Notes under the pieces: generated by a model
The model's input: only the letters and a program-made list of their open reading frames with translations
What the model was told of the DNA's origin: nothing
Databases searched by the model: none
Assembly (NCBI RefSeq): GCF_000003605.2
Contig: NW_003155356.1
Span: 55,906 to 119,905, forward strand
Source of the DNA: Saccoglossus kowalevskii
Lineage: Eukaryota; Hemichordata; Enteropneusta; Harrimaniidae
Direction: 5' to 3'
Length of the DNA: 64,000 nucleotides
Shown: positions 11,998 through 25,322 of the stretch, piece by piece
How the letters are laid out: the number at the start of each line of letters is the position of its first letter
Position numbering within the stretch: the first letter of the stretch is position 1
Made by a program: the position numbers and the translations under genes

Positions 11998-12727
11998 CTG
12001 CAAGAATTCAATATAACTTGAATTAATAAAATTAGGTGGGTTGTATAATGTCGTTAATTAATTAAACCCTTTATGTAAAAGATGGTGCTTCACTAATTCA
12101 TGATCTAAATTCCCATTTGATAACTTGAAGCTCAGTCCATGTGGTACTGTATGAAATGAAACAGATTGAAATGAAAGTATGGCGTCTCATGCAAAAAGTT
12201 GTGTTCAAAATTCAGGAATATTATCACTCATTCAAATTCAAATTAAGACAATTGTGTCGCTCCAGTGAGTTATAAAAAAATAAAAACAGGTTCCAATGAT
12301 GGATATGTTTTTTTGATTTACGAAACCACGTGCGTTTCTTACAATTATCCATGGCAACTAAAACAGCTACAGAATGGCCGTGCACAAACAAACATATATT
12401 TGACAGTCTTTCTGCCTTCAACATTCTTAAATGAACAGCCACTTTTGGGGAGTCCATTTGACTTGACCACTGATTCTTATCAATAAGCAAAGGATCACAC
12501 TCGAGTCTGAGAGGCTAGATTATTGGATTGCGGATAAGCACCTCAACTTTCAACTAAAAGGCTGCGAAAAAAATGACTTGGTCAACAGTAAACGAATATT
12601 TTTGAGGGCGACGGGCATGGATTGGCTAATTGCAGGTGTGGCAAAAATGAAAAGTGAATGACCATGTTGCTCCCGAAGTTATTGGTTCCCAGCCACATAT
12701 ATTCATGATTCAGTGTGAAACTGTTAC
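11998..12727 (-). other. Intron with a 5-bp insertion between exons 12 and 11
   Basis: Ordinary array intron except for five extra bases near 12350-12354, where ATTATCCAACT reads ATTATCCATGGCAACT and creates an NcoI-like CCATGG. This accounts for the 1,114-bp spacing of exons 11 and 12 and appears in no other unit. Confidence 0.6.
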
Positions 12728-13111
12728 CTGTGCAAATGACAGTAGAAGCAGGATTTTCGGTAAATAACAGACATGCCACGTTGTTGCGTGTGTCGCTATC
12801 AGTATCTGTGACTTGAAGCTCAATACATAATCTGGTGTAAACCGTGCATTGCTCTGCGTCCAATGTTAGTGACAGTACAGCGTCTGTGATGCTGGCCGCA
12901 TTAGCAGCAGCAGTGCTCGTTCCAGTGGCGTCAACCACAGATGACTGTGAAGAGGTATCGTCGTTTGCAAAGAACGCCTTAACGCCTGACACTTCAGCAC
13001 CACCATTTACTGAGTCTAAGTCTATGTCTATAGTCACATCCGTTGAAGTTCCAATGGTGTATACTAAATCCGATGATGGACTTGTGATGGAGAAGGAATT
13101 AACAGCCACAT
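12728..13111 (-). CDS. Exon 12 of the array, consensus protein
   Basis: Intact 384-nt exon, consensus protein, with a silent CTA at L84 or its neighbour. Just past its donor the intron carries the AAATGACTTGG and AACAGTAAAC variants, close to those after exons 1, 15 and 41. Confidence 0.8.
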
Positions 13112-13836
13112 CTGCAAGAATTCAATATAACTTGAATTAATAAAATTATGTGGGTGGTATAATGTCGTTAATTAATTAAACCCTTTATGTAAAAGATGGT
13201 GCTTCACTAATTCATGATCTAAATTCCCATTTGATAACTTGAAGCTCAGTCCATGTGGTATTGTATGAAATGAAACAGATTGAAATGAAAGTATGGCGTC
13301 TCATGCAAAAAGTTGTGTTCAAAATTCAGGAATATTATCACTCATTCAAATTCAAATTAAGACAATTGTGTCGCCCCAGTGAGTTATAAAACAATAAAAA
13401 CAGGTTCCAATGATGGATATGTTGCTTTGATTTACGAAACTACGTGCGTTTCTTACAATTATCCAACTAAAACAGCTACAGAATGGCCGTGCACAAACAA
13501 ACATATATTTGACAGTCTTTCTGCCTTCAACATTCTTAAATGAACAGCCACTTTTGGGGAGTCCATTTGACTTGACCACTGATTCTTATCAATAAGCAAA
13601 GGATCACACTGGAGTCTGGGAGGCTAGATTATTGGATTGCGGATAAGCACCTCAACTTTCAACTAAAAGGCTGCGAAAAAAGTGAATTGGTCAACTGCAA
13701 ACGAATATTTTTGAGGGCGACGGGCATGGATTGGCTAATTGTAGGTGTGGCAAAAATGAAAAGTGATTGACCATGTTGCTCCCGGAGTTACTGGTTCCCA
13801 GCCACATATATTCATGATTCAGTGTGAAACTGTTAC

Positions 13837-14220
13837 CTGTGCAAATGACAGTAGAAGCAGGATTTTCGGTAAATAACAGACATGCCACGTTGTTGTGTGT
13901 GTCGCTATCAGTATCTGTGACTTGAAGCTCAATACATAATCTGGTGTAAACCGTGCATTGCTCTGCGTCCAATGTCAGTGACAGTACAGCGTCTGTGATG
14001 CTGGCCGCATTAGCAGCAGCAGTGCTCGTTCCAGTGGCGTCAACCACAGATGACTGTGAAGAGGTATCGTCGTTTGCAAAGAACGCCTTAACGCCTGACA
14101 CTTCAGCACCACCATTTACTGAGTCTAAGTCTATGTCTATAGTCACATCCGTTGAAGTTCCAATGGTGTATACTAAATCCGATGATGGACTTGTGATGGA
14201 GAAGGAATTAACAGCCACAT
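13837..14220 (-). CDS. Exon 13 of the array
   Basis: Intact 384-nt exon with R109H next to the NN motif, shared only with exon 16. The adjacent intron shares AGTGATTGACC with exon 16 as well. This is the inferred source of the donor-side half of exon 16. Confidence 0.8.
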
Positions 14221-14945
14221 CTGCAAGAATTCAATATAACTTGAATTAATAAAATTATGTGGGTGGTATAATGTCGTTAATTAATTAAACCCTTTATGTA
14301 AAAGATGGTGCTTCACTAATTAATGATCTAAATTCCCATTTGATAACTTGAAGCTCAGTCCATGTGGTATTGTATGAAATGAAACAGATTGAAATGAAAG
14401 TATGGCGTCTCATGCAAAAAGTTGTGTTCAAAATTCAGGAATATTATCACTCATTCAAATTCAAATTAAGACAATTGTGTCGCCCCAGTGAGTTATAAAA
14501 CAATAAAAACAGGTTCCAATGATGGATATGTTGCTTTGATTTACGAAACTACGTGCGTTTCTTACAATTATCCAACTAAAACAGCTACAGAATGGCCGTG
14601 CACAAACAAACATATATTTGACAGTCTTTCTGCCTTCAACATTCTTAAATGAACAGCCACTTTTGGGGAGTCCATTTGACTTGACCACTGATTCTTATCA
14701 ATAAGCAAAGGATCACACTGGAGTCTGGGAGGCTAGATTATTGGATTGCGGATAAGCACCTCAACTTTCAACTAAAAGGCTGCGAAAAAAGTGAATTGGT
14801 CAACAGCAAACGAATATTTTTGAGGGCGACGGGCATGGATTGGCTAATTGCAGGTGTGGCAAAAATGAAAAGTGTATGACCATGTTGCTCCCGGAGTTAC
14901 TGGTTCCCAGCCACATATATTCATGATTCAGTGTGAAACTGTTAC

Positions 14946-15329
14946 CTGTGCAAATGACAGTAGAAGCAGGATTTTCGGTAAATAACAGACATGCCACGTT
15001 GTTGCGTGTGTCGCTATCAGTATCTGTGACTTGAAGCTCAATACATAATCTGGTGTAAACCGTGCATTGCTCTGCGTCCAATGTCAGTGACAGTACAGCG
15101 TCTGTGATGGTGGCCGCATTAGCAGCAGCAGTGCTTGTTCCAGTGGCGTCAACCACAGATGACTGTGAAGAGGAATCGTTGTTTGCAAAGAACGCCTTAA
15201 CGCCTGACACTTCAGCACCACCATTTACCGAGTCTAAGTCTATGTCTATAATCACATCCGTTGAAGTTCTAATGGTGTATACTAAATCCGATGATGGACT
15301 TGTGATGGAGAAGGAATTAACAGTCACAT
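14946..15329 (-). CDS. Exon 14 of the array, diverged copy
   Basis: Intact 384-nt exon with A3T, G21R, T27I, D51N, T53S and S74T. D51N creates an N-x-S sequon (N-D-S at 51-53). The acceptor reads ATGCAG rather than TTGCAG, shared with exon 16, and the intron beyond carries the GAAATAAAAC and GTTGAGTTC variants also seen after exon 16. Confidence 0.77.
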
Positions 15330-16054
15330 CTGCATGAATTCAATATAACTTCAATTAATAAAATTATGTGGGTTGTATAATGTCGTTAATTAATTAAACC
15401 CTTTATGTAAAAGATGGTGCTTCACTAATTCATGATCTAACTTCCCATTTGATAACTTGAAGCTCAGTCCATGTGGTACTGTATGAAATAAAACAGATTG
15501 AAATGAAAGTATGGCGTCTCATGCAAAAAGTTGAGTTCAAAATTCAGGAATGTTATCTCTCATTCAAATTCAAATTAAGACAATTGTGTCGCTCCAGTGA
15601 GTTATAAAACAATAAAAACAGGTTCCAATGATGGATATGTTGTTTTGATTTACGAAACTACGTGCGTTTCTTACAATTATCCAACTAAAACAGCTACAGA
15701 ATGGCCGTGCACAAACAAACATATATTTGACAGTCTTTCTGCCTTCAACATTCTTAAATGAACAGCCATTTTTGGGGAGTTCATTTGACTTGACCACTGA
15801 TTCTTATCAATAAGCAAAGGATCACACTCGAGTCTGATAGGCTAGATTATTGGATTGCGGATAAGCACCTCAACTGTCAACTAAAAGGCTGCGAAAAAAT
15901 TGACTTGGTCAACAGTAAACGAATATTTTTGAGGGCGACGGGCATGGATTGGCTAATTGCAGGTGTGGCAAAAATGAAAAGTGAATGACCATGTTGCTCC
16001 CGAAGTTACTGGTTCCCAGCCACATATATTCATGATTCAGTGTGAAACTGTTAC

Positions 16055-16438
16055 CTGTGCAAATGACAGTAGAAGCAGGATTTTCGGTAAATAACAGACA
16101 TGCCACGTTGTTGCGTGTGTCGCTATCAGTATCTGTGACTTGAAGCTCAATACATAATCTGGTGTAAACCGTGCATTGCTCTGCGTCCAATGTCAGTGAC
16201 AGTACAGCGTCTGTGATGCTGGCCGCATTAGCAGCAGCAGTGCTCGTTCCAGTGGCGTCAACCACAGATGACTGTGAAGAGGTATCGTCGTTTGCAAAGA
16301 ACGCCTTAACGCCTGACACTTCAGCACCACCATTTACTGAGTCTAAGTCTATGTCTATAGTCACATCCGTTGAAGTTCCAATGGTGTATACTAAATCCGA
16401 TGATGGACTTGTGATGGAGAAGGAATTAACAGCCACAT
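16055..16438 (-). CDS. Exon 15 of the array, consensus protein
   Basis: Intact 384-nt exon, consensus protein. Its donor-side intron (CAACTGTCAAC, ATTGACTTGG, AACAGTAAAC) matches those of exons 1 and 41, which marks related unit lineages at widely separated positions. Confidence 0.8.
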
Positions 16439-17163
16439 CTGCAAGAATTCAATATAACTTGAATTAATAAAATTATGTGGGTGGTATAATGTCGTTAATT
16501 AATTAAACCCTTTATGTAAAAGATGGTGCTTCACTAATTCATGATCTAAATTCCCATTTGATAACTTGAAGCTCAGTCCATGTGGTATTGTATGAAATGA
16601 AACAGATTGAAATGAAAGTATGGCGTCTCATGCAAAAAGTTGTGTTCAAAATTCAGGAATATTATCACTCATTCAAATTCAAATTAAGACAATTGTGTCG
16701 CCCCAGTGAGTTATAAAACAATAAAAACAGGTTCCAATGATGGATATGTTGCTTTGATTTACGAAACTACGTGCGTTTCTTACAATTATCCAACTAAAAC
16801 AGCTACAGAATGGCCGTGCACAAACAAACATATATTTGACAGTCTTTCTGCCTTCAACATTCTTAAATGAACAGCCACTTTTGGGGAGTCCATTTGACTT
16901 GACCACTGATTCTTATCAATAAGCAAAGGATCACACTGGAGTCTGGGAGGCTAGATTATTGGATTGCGGATAAGCACCTCAACTTTCAACTAAAAGGCTG
17001 CGAAAAAAGTGAATTGGTCAACTGCAAACGAATATTTTTGAGGGCGACGGGCATGGATTGGCTAATTGTAGGTGTGGCAAAAATGAAAAGTGATTGACCA
17101 TGTTGCTCCCGGAGTTACTGGTTCCCAGCCACATATATTCATGATTCAGTGTGAAACTGTTAC

Positions 17164-17547
17164 CTGTGCAAATGACAGTAGAAGCAGGATTTTCGGTAAA
17201 TAACAGACATGCCACGTTGTTGTGTGTGTCGCTATCAGTATCTGTGACTTGAAGCTCAATACATAATCTGGTGTAAACCGTGCATTGCTCTGCGTCCAAT
17301 GTCAGTGACAGTACAGCGTCTGTGATGGTGGCCGCATTAGCAGCAGCAGTGCTCGTTCCAGTGGCGTCAACCACAGATGACTGTGAAGAGGAATCGTCGT
17401 TTGCAAAGAACGCCTTAACGCCTGACACTTCAGCACCACCATTTACTGAGTCTAAGTCTATGTCTATAGTCACATCCGTTGAAGTTCCAATGGTGTATAC
17501 TAAATCCGATGATGGACTTGTGATGGAGAAGGAATTAACAATCACAT
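17164..17547 (-). CDS. Exon 16 of the array, apparent 13/14 hybrid
   Basis: Intact 384-nt exon with A3I, T53S, S74T and R109H. The donor-side half carries exon 13 markers (R109H, GTGATTGACC in the flank). The acceptor-side half carries exon 14 markers (S74T, T53S, ATGCAG acceptor, CTTCAATTAAT). The switch lies between about 17,223 and 17,327. Confidence 0.78.
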
Positions 17548-18273
17548 CTGCATGAATTCAATATAACTTCAATTAATAAAATTATGTGGGTTGTATAATG
17601 TCGTTAATTAATTAAACCCTTTATGTAAAAGATGGTGCTTCACTAATTCATGATCTAACTTCCCATTTAATAACTTGAAGCTCAGTCCATGTGGTACTGT
17701 ATGAAATAAAACAGATTGAAATGAAAGTATGGCGTCTCATGCAAAAAGTTGAGTTCAAAATTCAGGAATGTTATCTCTCATTCAAATTCAAATTAAGACA
17801 ATTGTGTCGCTCCAGTGAGTTATAAAACAAAAAAAAACAGGTTCCAATGATGGATATGTTGTTTTGATTTACGAAACTACGTGCGTTTCTTACAATTATC
17901 CAACTAAAACAGCTACAGAATGGCCGTGCACAAACAAACATATATTTGACAGTCTTTCTGCCTTCAACATTCATAAATGAATAGCCACTTTTAGGGAGTC
18001 CATTTGACTTGACCACTGATTCTTCTCAATAAGCAAAGGATCACACTCGAGTCTGAGAGGCTAGATTATTGGATTGCGGATAAGCACCTCAACTTTCAAT
18101 TAAAAGGCTGCGAAAAAAGTGAATTGGTCAACAGCAAACGAATATTTTTGAGGGCGACGTGCATGGATTGGCTAATTGCAGGTGTGGCAAAAATGAAAAG
18201 TGAATGACCATTTTGCTCCCGGAGTTACTGGTTCCCAACCACATATATTCATGATTCAGTGTGAAACTGTTAC

Positions 18274-18657
18274 CTGTGCAAATGACAGTAGAAGCAGGAT
18301 TTTCGGTAAATAACAGACATGCCACGTTGTTGCGTGTGTCGCTATCAGTATCTGTGACTTGAAGCTCAATACATAATCTGGTGTAAACCGTGCATTGCTC
18401 TGCGTCCAATGTCAGTGACAGTACAGCATCTGTGATGCTGGCCGCATTAGCAGCAGCAGTGCTCGTTCCAGTGGCGTCAACCACAGATGACTGTGAAGAG
18501 GAATCGTCGTTTGCAAAGAACGCCTTAACGCCTGACACTTCAGCACCACCATTTACTGAGTCTAAGTCTATGTCTATAGTCACATCCGTTGAAGTTCCAA
18601 TGGTGTATACTAAATTCGATGATGGACTTATGATGGAGAAGGAATTAACAGCCACAT
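18274..18657 (-). CDS. Exon 17 of the array
   Basis: Intact 384-nt exon with T10I, D15N and T53S. T10I is shared with exons 18 and 24. A silent GAT codon lies at D77. Confidence 0.78.
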
Positions 18658-19382
18658 CTGCAAGAATTCAATATAACTTGAATTAATAAAATTATGTGGG
18701 TTGTATAATGTCGTTAATTAATTAAACCCTTTATGTAAAAGATGGTGCTTCACTAATTCATGATCTAAATTCCCATTTGATAACTTCAAGCTCAGTCCAT
18801 GTGGTACTGTATGAAATAAAACAGATTGAAATGAAAGTATGGCGTCTCATGCAAAAAGTTGTGTTCAAAATTCAGGAATGTTATCCCTCATTCAAATTCA
18901 AATTAAGACGATTGTGTCGCTCCAGTGAGTTATAAAACAATAAAAACAGGTTCCAATGATGGATATGTTGTTTTGATTTACGAAACTACGTGCGTTTCTC
19001 ACAATTATCCAACTAAAACAGCTACAGAATGGCCGTGCACAAACAAACATATATTTGACAGTCTTTCTGCCTTCAACATTCTTAAATGAACAGCCACTTT
19101 TGGGGAGTCCATTTGACTTGACCACTGATTCTTATCAATAAGCAAATGATCACACTCGAGTCTGAGAGGCTAGATTATTGGATTGCGGATAAGCACCTCA
19201 ACTTTCAATTAAAAGGCTGCGAAAAAAGTGAATTGCTCAAAAGCAAACGAATATTTTTGAGGGCGACGGGCATGGATTGGCTAATTGCAGGTGTGGCAAA
19301 AATGAAAAGTGAATGACCATGTTGCTCCCGGAGTTACTGGTTCCCAACCACATATATTCATGATTCAGTGTGAAACTGTTAC

Positions 19383-19766
19383 CTGTGCAAATGACAGTAG
19401 AAGCAGGATTTTCGGTAAATAACAGACATGCCACGTTGTTGCGTGTGTCGCTATCAGTATCTGTGACTTGAAGCTCAATACATAATCTGGTGTAAACCGT
19501 GCATTGCTCTGCGTCCAATGTCAGTGACAGTACAGCGTCTGTGATGCTGGCCGCATTAGCAGCAGCAGTGCTCGTTCCAGTGGCGTCAACCACAGATGAC
19601 TGTGAAGAGGAATCGTCGTTTGCAAAGAACGCCTTAACGCCTGACACTTCAGCACCACCATTTACTGAGTCTAAGTCTATGTCTATAGTCACATCCGTTG
19701 AAGTTCCAATGGTGTATACTAAATCCGATGATGGACTTATGATGGAGAAGGAATTAACAGCCACAT
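19383..19766 (-). CDS. Exon 18 of the array
   Basis: Intact 384-nt exon with T10I and T53S. Flanking introns share TGTTATCCCTC and GCAAATGATC with the unit around exons 24-25. Confidence 0.79.
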
Positions 19767-20496
19767 CTGCAAGAATTCAATATAACTTGAATTAATAAAA
19801 TTATGTGGGTTGTATAATGTCGTTAATTAATTAAACCCTTTATGTAAAAGATGGTGCTTCACTAATTCATGATCTAAATTCCCATTTGATAACTTGAAGA
19901 TCAGTCCATGTGGTACTGTATGAAATAAAACAGATTGAAATGAAAGTATGGCGTCTCATGCAAAAAGTTGTGTTGAAAATTCAGGAATATTATCACTTAT
20001 TCAAATTCAAATTAAGACAATTATGTCACTCCAGTGAGTTATAAAAAAAAATACAAACAGGTTCCAATGATGGATATGTTGTTTTGATTTACGAAACTAC
20101 GTGCGTTTCTTACAATTATCCAACTAAAACAGCTACAGAATGGCCGTGCACAAATAAACATATATTTGACAGTATTTCTGCCTTCAACATTCTTAAATGA
20201 ACAGCCACATTTGGGGGATCCATTTGACTTGACCACTGATTCTTATCAATAAGCAAAGGATCACACTCGAGTCTGAGAGGCTAGATTATTGGATTGCGGA
20301 TAAGCACCTCAACTTTCAACTAAAAATCTGCGAAAAAAGTGAATTGGTCAACAGCAAACAAATTATATTTTTGAGGGCAACGGGCATGGATTGGCTAATT
20401 GCAGGTGTGGCAAAAATGAAAAGTGAATGACCATGTTGCTCCCGGAGTTACTGGTTCCCAGCCACATATATTCATGATTAAGTGTGAAATTGTTAC

Positions 20497-20880
20497 CTGT
20501 GCAAATGACAGTAGAAAGTGGATTTTCGGTAAATAACAGACATGCCACGTTGTTGCGTGTGTCGCTATCAGTATCTGTGACTTGAAGCTCAATACATAAT
20601 CTGGTGTAAACCGTGCATTGCTCTGCGTCCAATGTCAGTGACAGTACAGCGTCTGTGATGCTGGCCGCATTAGCAGCAGCAGTGCTCGTTCCAATGGCGT
20701 CAACCACAGATGACTGTGAAGAGGAATCGTCGTTTGCAAAGAACGCCTTAACGCCTGACACTTCAGCACCACCATTTACTGAGTCTAAGTATATGTCTAT
20801 AGTCACATCCGTTGAAGTTCCAATGGTGTATACTAAATCCGATGATGGACTTGTGATGGAGAAGGAATTAACAGCCACAT
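20497..20880 (-). CDS. Exon 19 of the array, diverged copy
   Basis: Intact 384-nt exon with D31Y, T53S, T63I and A122L. The intron past the donor has private indels near 20357-20365, which give a spacing of 1,114 bp to exon 18, while the exon length is unchanged. Confidence 0.77.
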
Positions 20881-21607
20881 CTGCAAGAATTCAATATAAC
20901 TTGAATTAATAAAATTATGTGGGTTGTATAATGTCGTTAATTAATTAAACCCTTTATGTAAAACATGGTGCTTCACTAATTCATGATCTAAATTCCCATT
21001 TGATAACTTGAAGCTCAGTCTATGTGGTACTGCATGAAATAAAACAGATTGAAATGAAAGTATGGCGTCTCATGCAAAAAGTTGTGTTCAAAATTCAGGA
21101 ATATTATCACTCATTCAAATTCAAATTAATACAATTGTGTCGCTCCAGCGAGTTATAAAAAAAATAAAAACAGGTTCCAATTATGGATATGTTTTTTTTT
21201 GATTTACGAAACTACGTGCGTTTCTCACAATTATCCAACTAAAACAGCTACAGAATGGCCGTGCACAAACAAACATATATTTGACAGTCTTTCTGCCTTC
21301 AACATTCTTAAATGAACAGCCACTTTTGGGGAGTTCATTTGACTTGACCACTGATTCTTATCAATAAGCAAAGGATCACACTCGAGTCTGAGAGGCTAGA
21401 TTATTGGATTGCGGATAAGCACCTCAACTTTCAACTAAAAGGCTGCGAAAAAAGTGAATTGGTCAACAGCAAACGAATATTTTTGAGGCGACGGGCATGG
21501 ATTGGCTAATTGCAGGTGTGGCAAAAATGAAAAGTGAATGACCATGTTGCTCCCGGAGTTACTGGTTCCCAGCCACATATATTCATGATTCAGTGTGAAA
21601 CTGTTAC

Positions 21608-21991
21608 CTGTGCAAATGACAGTAGAAGCAGGATTTTCGGTAAATAACAGACATGCCACGTTGTTGCGTGTGTCGCTATCAGTATCTGTGACTTGAAGCT
21701 CAATACATAATCTGGTGTAAACCGTGCATTGCTCTGCGTCCAATGTCAGTGACAGTACTGCGTCTGTGATGCTGGCCGCATTAGCAGCACCAGTGCTCGT
21801 TCCAGTGGCGTCAACCACAGATGACTGTGAAGAGGAATCGTCGTTTGCAAAGAACGCCTTAACGCCTGACACTTCAGCACCACCATTTACTGAGTCTAAG
21901 ACTATGTCTATAGTCACATCCATTGAAGTTCCAATGGTGTATACTAAATCCGATGATGGACTTGTGATGGAGAAGGAATTAACAGCCACAT
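21608..21991 (-). CDS. Exon 20 of the array
   Basis: Intact 384-nt exon with T24M, D31V, T53S and A68G. The D31V/T53S/A68G set is otherwise found only in exons 38 and 39, 20 kb away. Confidence 0.78.
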
Positions 21992-22716
21992 CTGCAAGAA
22001 TTCAATATAACTTGAATTAATAAAATTATGTGGATTGTATAATGTCGTTAATTAATTAAACCCTTTATGTAAAAGATGGTGCTTCACTAATTAATGATCT
22101 AAATTCCCATTTGATAACTTGAAGCTCAGTCCATGTGGTACTGTATGAAATGAAACAGATTGAAATGAAAGTATGGCGTCTTACGCAAAAAGTTGTGTTC
22201 AAAATTCAGGAATGTTATCCCTCATTCAAATTCAAATTAAGACAATTGTGTCGCTCCAGTGAGTTATAAAAAAAATAAAAACAGGTTCCAATGATGGATA
22301 TGTTTTTTTGATTTACGAAACTACGTGCGTTTCTTACAATTATCCAACTAAAACAGCTACAGAATGGCCGTGCACAAACAAACATATATTTGACAGTCTT
22401 TCTGACTTCAACATTCTTAAATGAACAGCCACTTTTGGGGAGTCCATTTGACTTGACCACTGATTCTTATCAATAAGCAAAGGATCACACTCGAGTCTGA
22501 GAGGCTAGATTATTGGATTGCGGATAAGCACCTCAACTTTCAACTAAAAGGCTGTGAAAAAAGTGAACTGGTCAACAGCAAACGAATATTTTTGAGGCGA
22601 CGGGCATGGATTGGCTAATTGCAGGTGTGGCAAAAATGAAAAGTGAATGACCATATTGCTCCCGGAGTTACTGGTTCCCAGCCACATATATTCATGATTC
22701 AGTGTGAAACTGTTAC

Positions 22717-23103
22717 CTGTGCAAATGATAGTAGAAGCAGGATTTTCGGTAAATAACAGACATGCCACGTTGTTGCGTGTGTCGCTATCAGTATCTGTGA
22801 CTTGAAGCTCAATACATAATCTGAGTGTAAACCGTGCATTGCTCTGCGTCCAATGTCAGTGACAGTACAGCGTCTGTGATGCTGGCCGCATTAGCAGCAG
22901 CAGTGCTCGTTCCAGTGGCGTCAAACTACAGATGACTGTGAGGAGGTATCGTCGTTTGCAAATGAACGCCTTAACGCCTGACACTTCAGCACCACCATTT
23001 ACTGAGTCTAAGTCTATGTCTATAGTCACATCCGTTGAAGTTCCAATGGTGTATACTAAATCCGATGATGGACTTGTGATGGAGAAGGAATTAACAGCCA
23101 CAT
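22717..23103 (-). pseudogene. Exon 21 of the array, three single-base insertions
   Basis: The exon is 387 nt. Single extra bases lie near 22824 (CTGAGTGTAAACC), 22924 (TCAAACTACAG) and 22963 (CAAATGAACGCC). From the acceptor the frame is normal to about residue 48, shifts, and meets a stop at 22856-22858. After the third insertion the frame is normal again. Splice sites are intact. Three lesions in 140 bp in an otherwise normal copy suggest local consensus error, although true decay is possible. Confidence 0.65.
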
Positions 23104-23828
23104 CTGCAAGAATTCAATATAACTTGAATTAATAAAATTATGTGGGTGGTATAATGTCGTTAATTAATTAAACCCTTTATGTAAAAGATGGTCCTTCACT
23201 AATTCATGATCTAAATTCCCATTTGATAACTTGAAGCTCAGTTCATGTGGTACTGTATGAAATGAAACAGATTGAAATGAAAGTATGGCGTCTCATGCAA
23301 AAAGTTGTGTTCAAAATTCAGGAATATTATCACTCATTCAAATTCAAATTAAGACAATTGTGTCACTCCAGTGAGTTATAAAAAAATAAAAACAGGTTCC
23401 AATGATGGATATGTTTTTTTTATTTACGAAACTACGTGCGTTTCTTACAATTATCCAACTAAAACAGCTACAGAATGGCCGTGCACAAACAAACATATAT
23501 TTGACAGTCTTTCTGCCTTCAACATTCTTAAATGAACAGACACATTTGGGGAGTCCATTTGACTTGACCACTGATTCTTATCAATAAGCAAAGGATCACA
23601 CTCGAGTCTGAGAGGCTAGATTATTGGATTGCGGATAAGCACCTCAACTTTCAACTAAAAGGCTGCGAAAAAAGTGAATTGGTCAACAGCAAACGAATAT
23701 TTTTGAGGGCGACGGGCATGGATTGGCTAATTGCAGGTGTGGCAAAAATGAAAAGTGAATGACCATGTTTCTCTCGGAGTTACTGGTTTCCAGCCACATA
23801 TATTCATGATTCAGTGTGAAACTGTTAC

Positions 23829-24212
23829 CTGTGCAAATGACAGTAGAAGCAGGATTTTCGGTAAATAACAGACATGCCACGTTGTTGCGTGTGTCGCTAT
23901 CAGTATCTGTGACTTGAAGCTCAATACATAATCTGGTGTAAACCGTGCATTGCTCTGCGTCCAATGTCAGTGACAGTACAGCGCCCGTGATGGTGGCCGC
24001 ATTAGCAGCAGCAGTGCTCGTTCCAGTGGCGTCAACCACAGATGACTGTGAAGAGGTATCGTCGTTTGCAAAGAACGCCTTAACGCCTGACACTTCAGCA
24101 CCACCATTTACTGAGTCTAAGTCTATGTCTATAGTCACATCCGTTGAAGTTCCAATGGTGTATACTAAATCCGATGATGGACTTGTGATGGAGAAGGAAT
24201 TAACAGCCACAT
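23829..24212 (-). CDS. Exon 22 of the array, GTITGAV type
   Basis: Intact 384-nt exon with S74T and D77G. Past its donor the intron has TTTCTCTCGG and GGTTTCCAG, and further on CAGACACATTT and a T-rich TTTATT. This set is shared with the units of exons 43, 46 and 55. Confidence 0.79.
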
Positions 24213-24938
24213 CTGCAAGAATTCAATATAACTTGAATTAATAAAATTATGTGGGTCGTATAATGTCGTTAATTAATTAAACCCTTTATGTAAAAGATGG
24301 TGCTTCACTAATTCATGATCTAAATTCCAATTTGATAACTTGAAGCTCAGTCGATGTGGTACTGTATGAAATGAAACAGATTGAAATGAAAGTATGGCGT
24401 CTCATGCAAAAAGTTGTGTTCAAAATTCAGGAATATTATCACTCATTCAAATTCAAATTAAGACAATTGTGTCGCTCTAGTGAGTTATAAAATAATAAAA
24501 ACAGGTTTCAATGATGGATATGTTGTTTTGATTTACGAAACTACGTGCGTTTCTTACAATTATCCAACTAAAACAGCTACAGAATGGCCGTGCACAAACA
24601 AACATATATTTGACAGTCTTTCTGCCTTCAACATTCTTAAATGAACAGCCACTTTTGGGGAGTCCATTTGACTTGACCACTGATTCTTATCAAAAAGCAA
24701 AGGATCACACTCGAGTCTGAGAGGCTAGATTATTGGATTGCGGATAAGCACCTCAACTTTCAACTAAAAGGTTGCGAAAAAAGTGAATTGGTCAACAGCA
24801 AACGAATATTTTTTGAGGGCGACGGGCATGGATTGGCTAATTGCAGGTGTGTCAAAAATGAAAAGTGAATGACCATGTTGCTCCCGGAGTTACTGGTTCC
24901 CAGCCACATATATTCATGATTCAGTGTGAAACTGTTAC

Positions 24939-25322
24939 CTGTGCAAATGACAGTAGAAGCAGGATTTTCGGTAAATAACAGACATGCCACGTTGTTGCGT
25001 GTGTCGCTATCAGTATCTGTGACTTGAAGCTCAATACATAATCTGGTGTAAACCGTGCATTGCTCTGCGTCCAATGTCAGTGACAGTACAGCGTCTGTGA
25101 TGCTGGCCGCATTAGCAGCAGCAGTGCTCGTTCCAGTGGCGTCAACTACAGATGACTGTGAAGAGGTATCGTCGTTTGCAAAGAACGCCTTAACGCCTGA
25201 CACTTCAGCACCACCATTTACTGAGTCTAAGTCTATGTCTATAGTCACATCCGTTGAAGTTCCAATGGTGTATACTAAATCCGATGATGGACTTGTGATG
25301 GAGAAGGAATTAACAGCCACAT
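24939..25322 (-). CDS. Exon 23 of the array, consensus protein
   Basis: Intact 384-nt exon, consensus protein, V60 codon GTA. The acceptor side reads ATTCAAAATAAC instead of ATTCAATATAAC, shared with exons 43 and 45. The donor-side intron (TCTAGTGAG, AGGTTTCAATG) matches those after exons 33 and 57. Confidence 0.8.
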
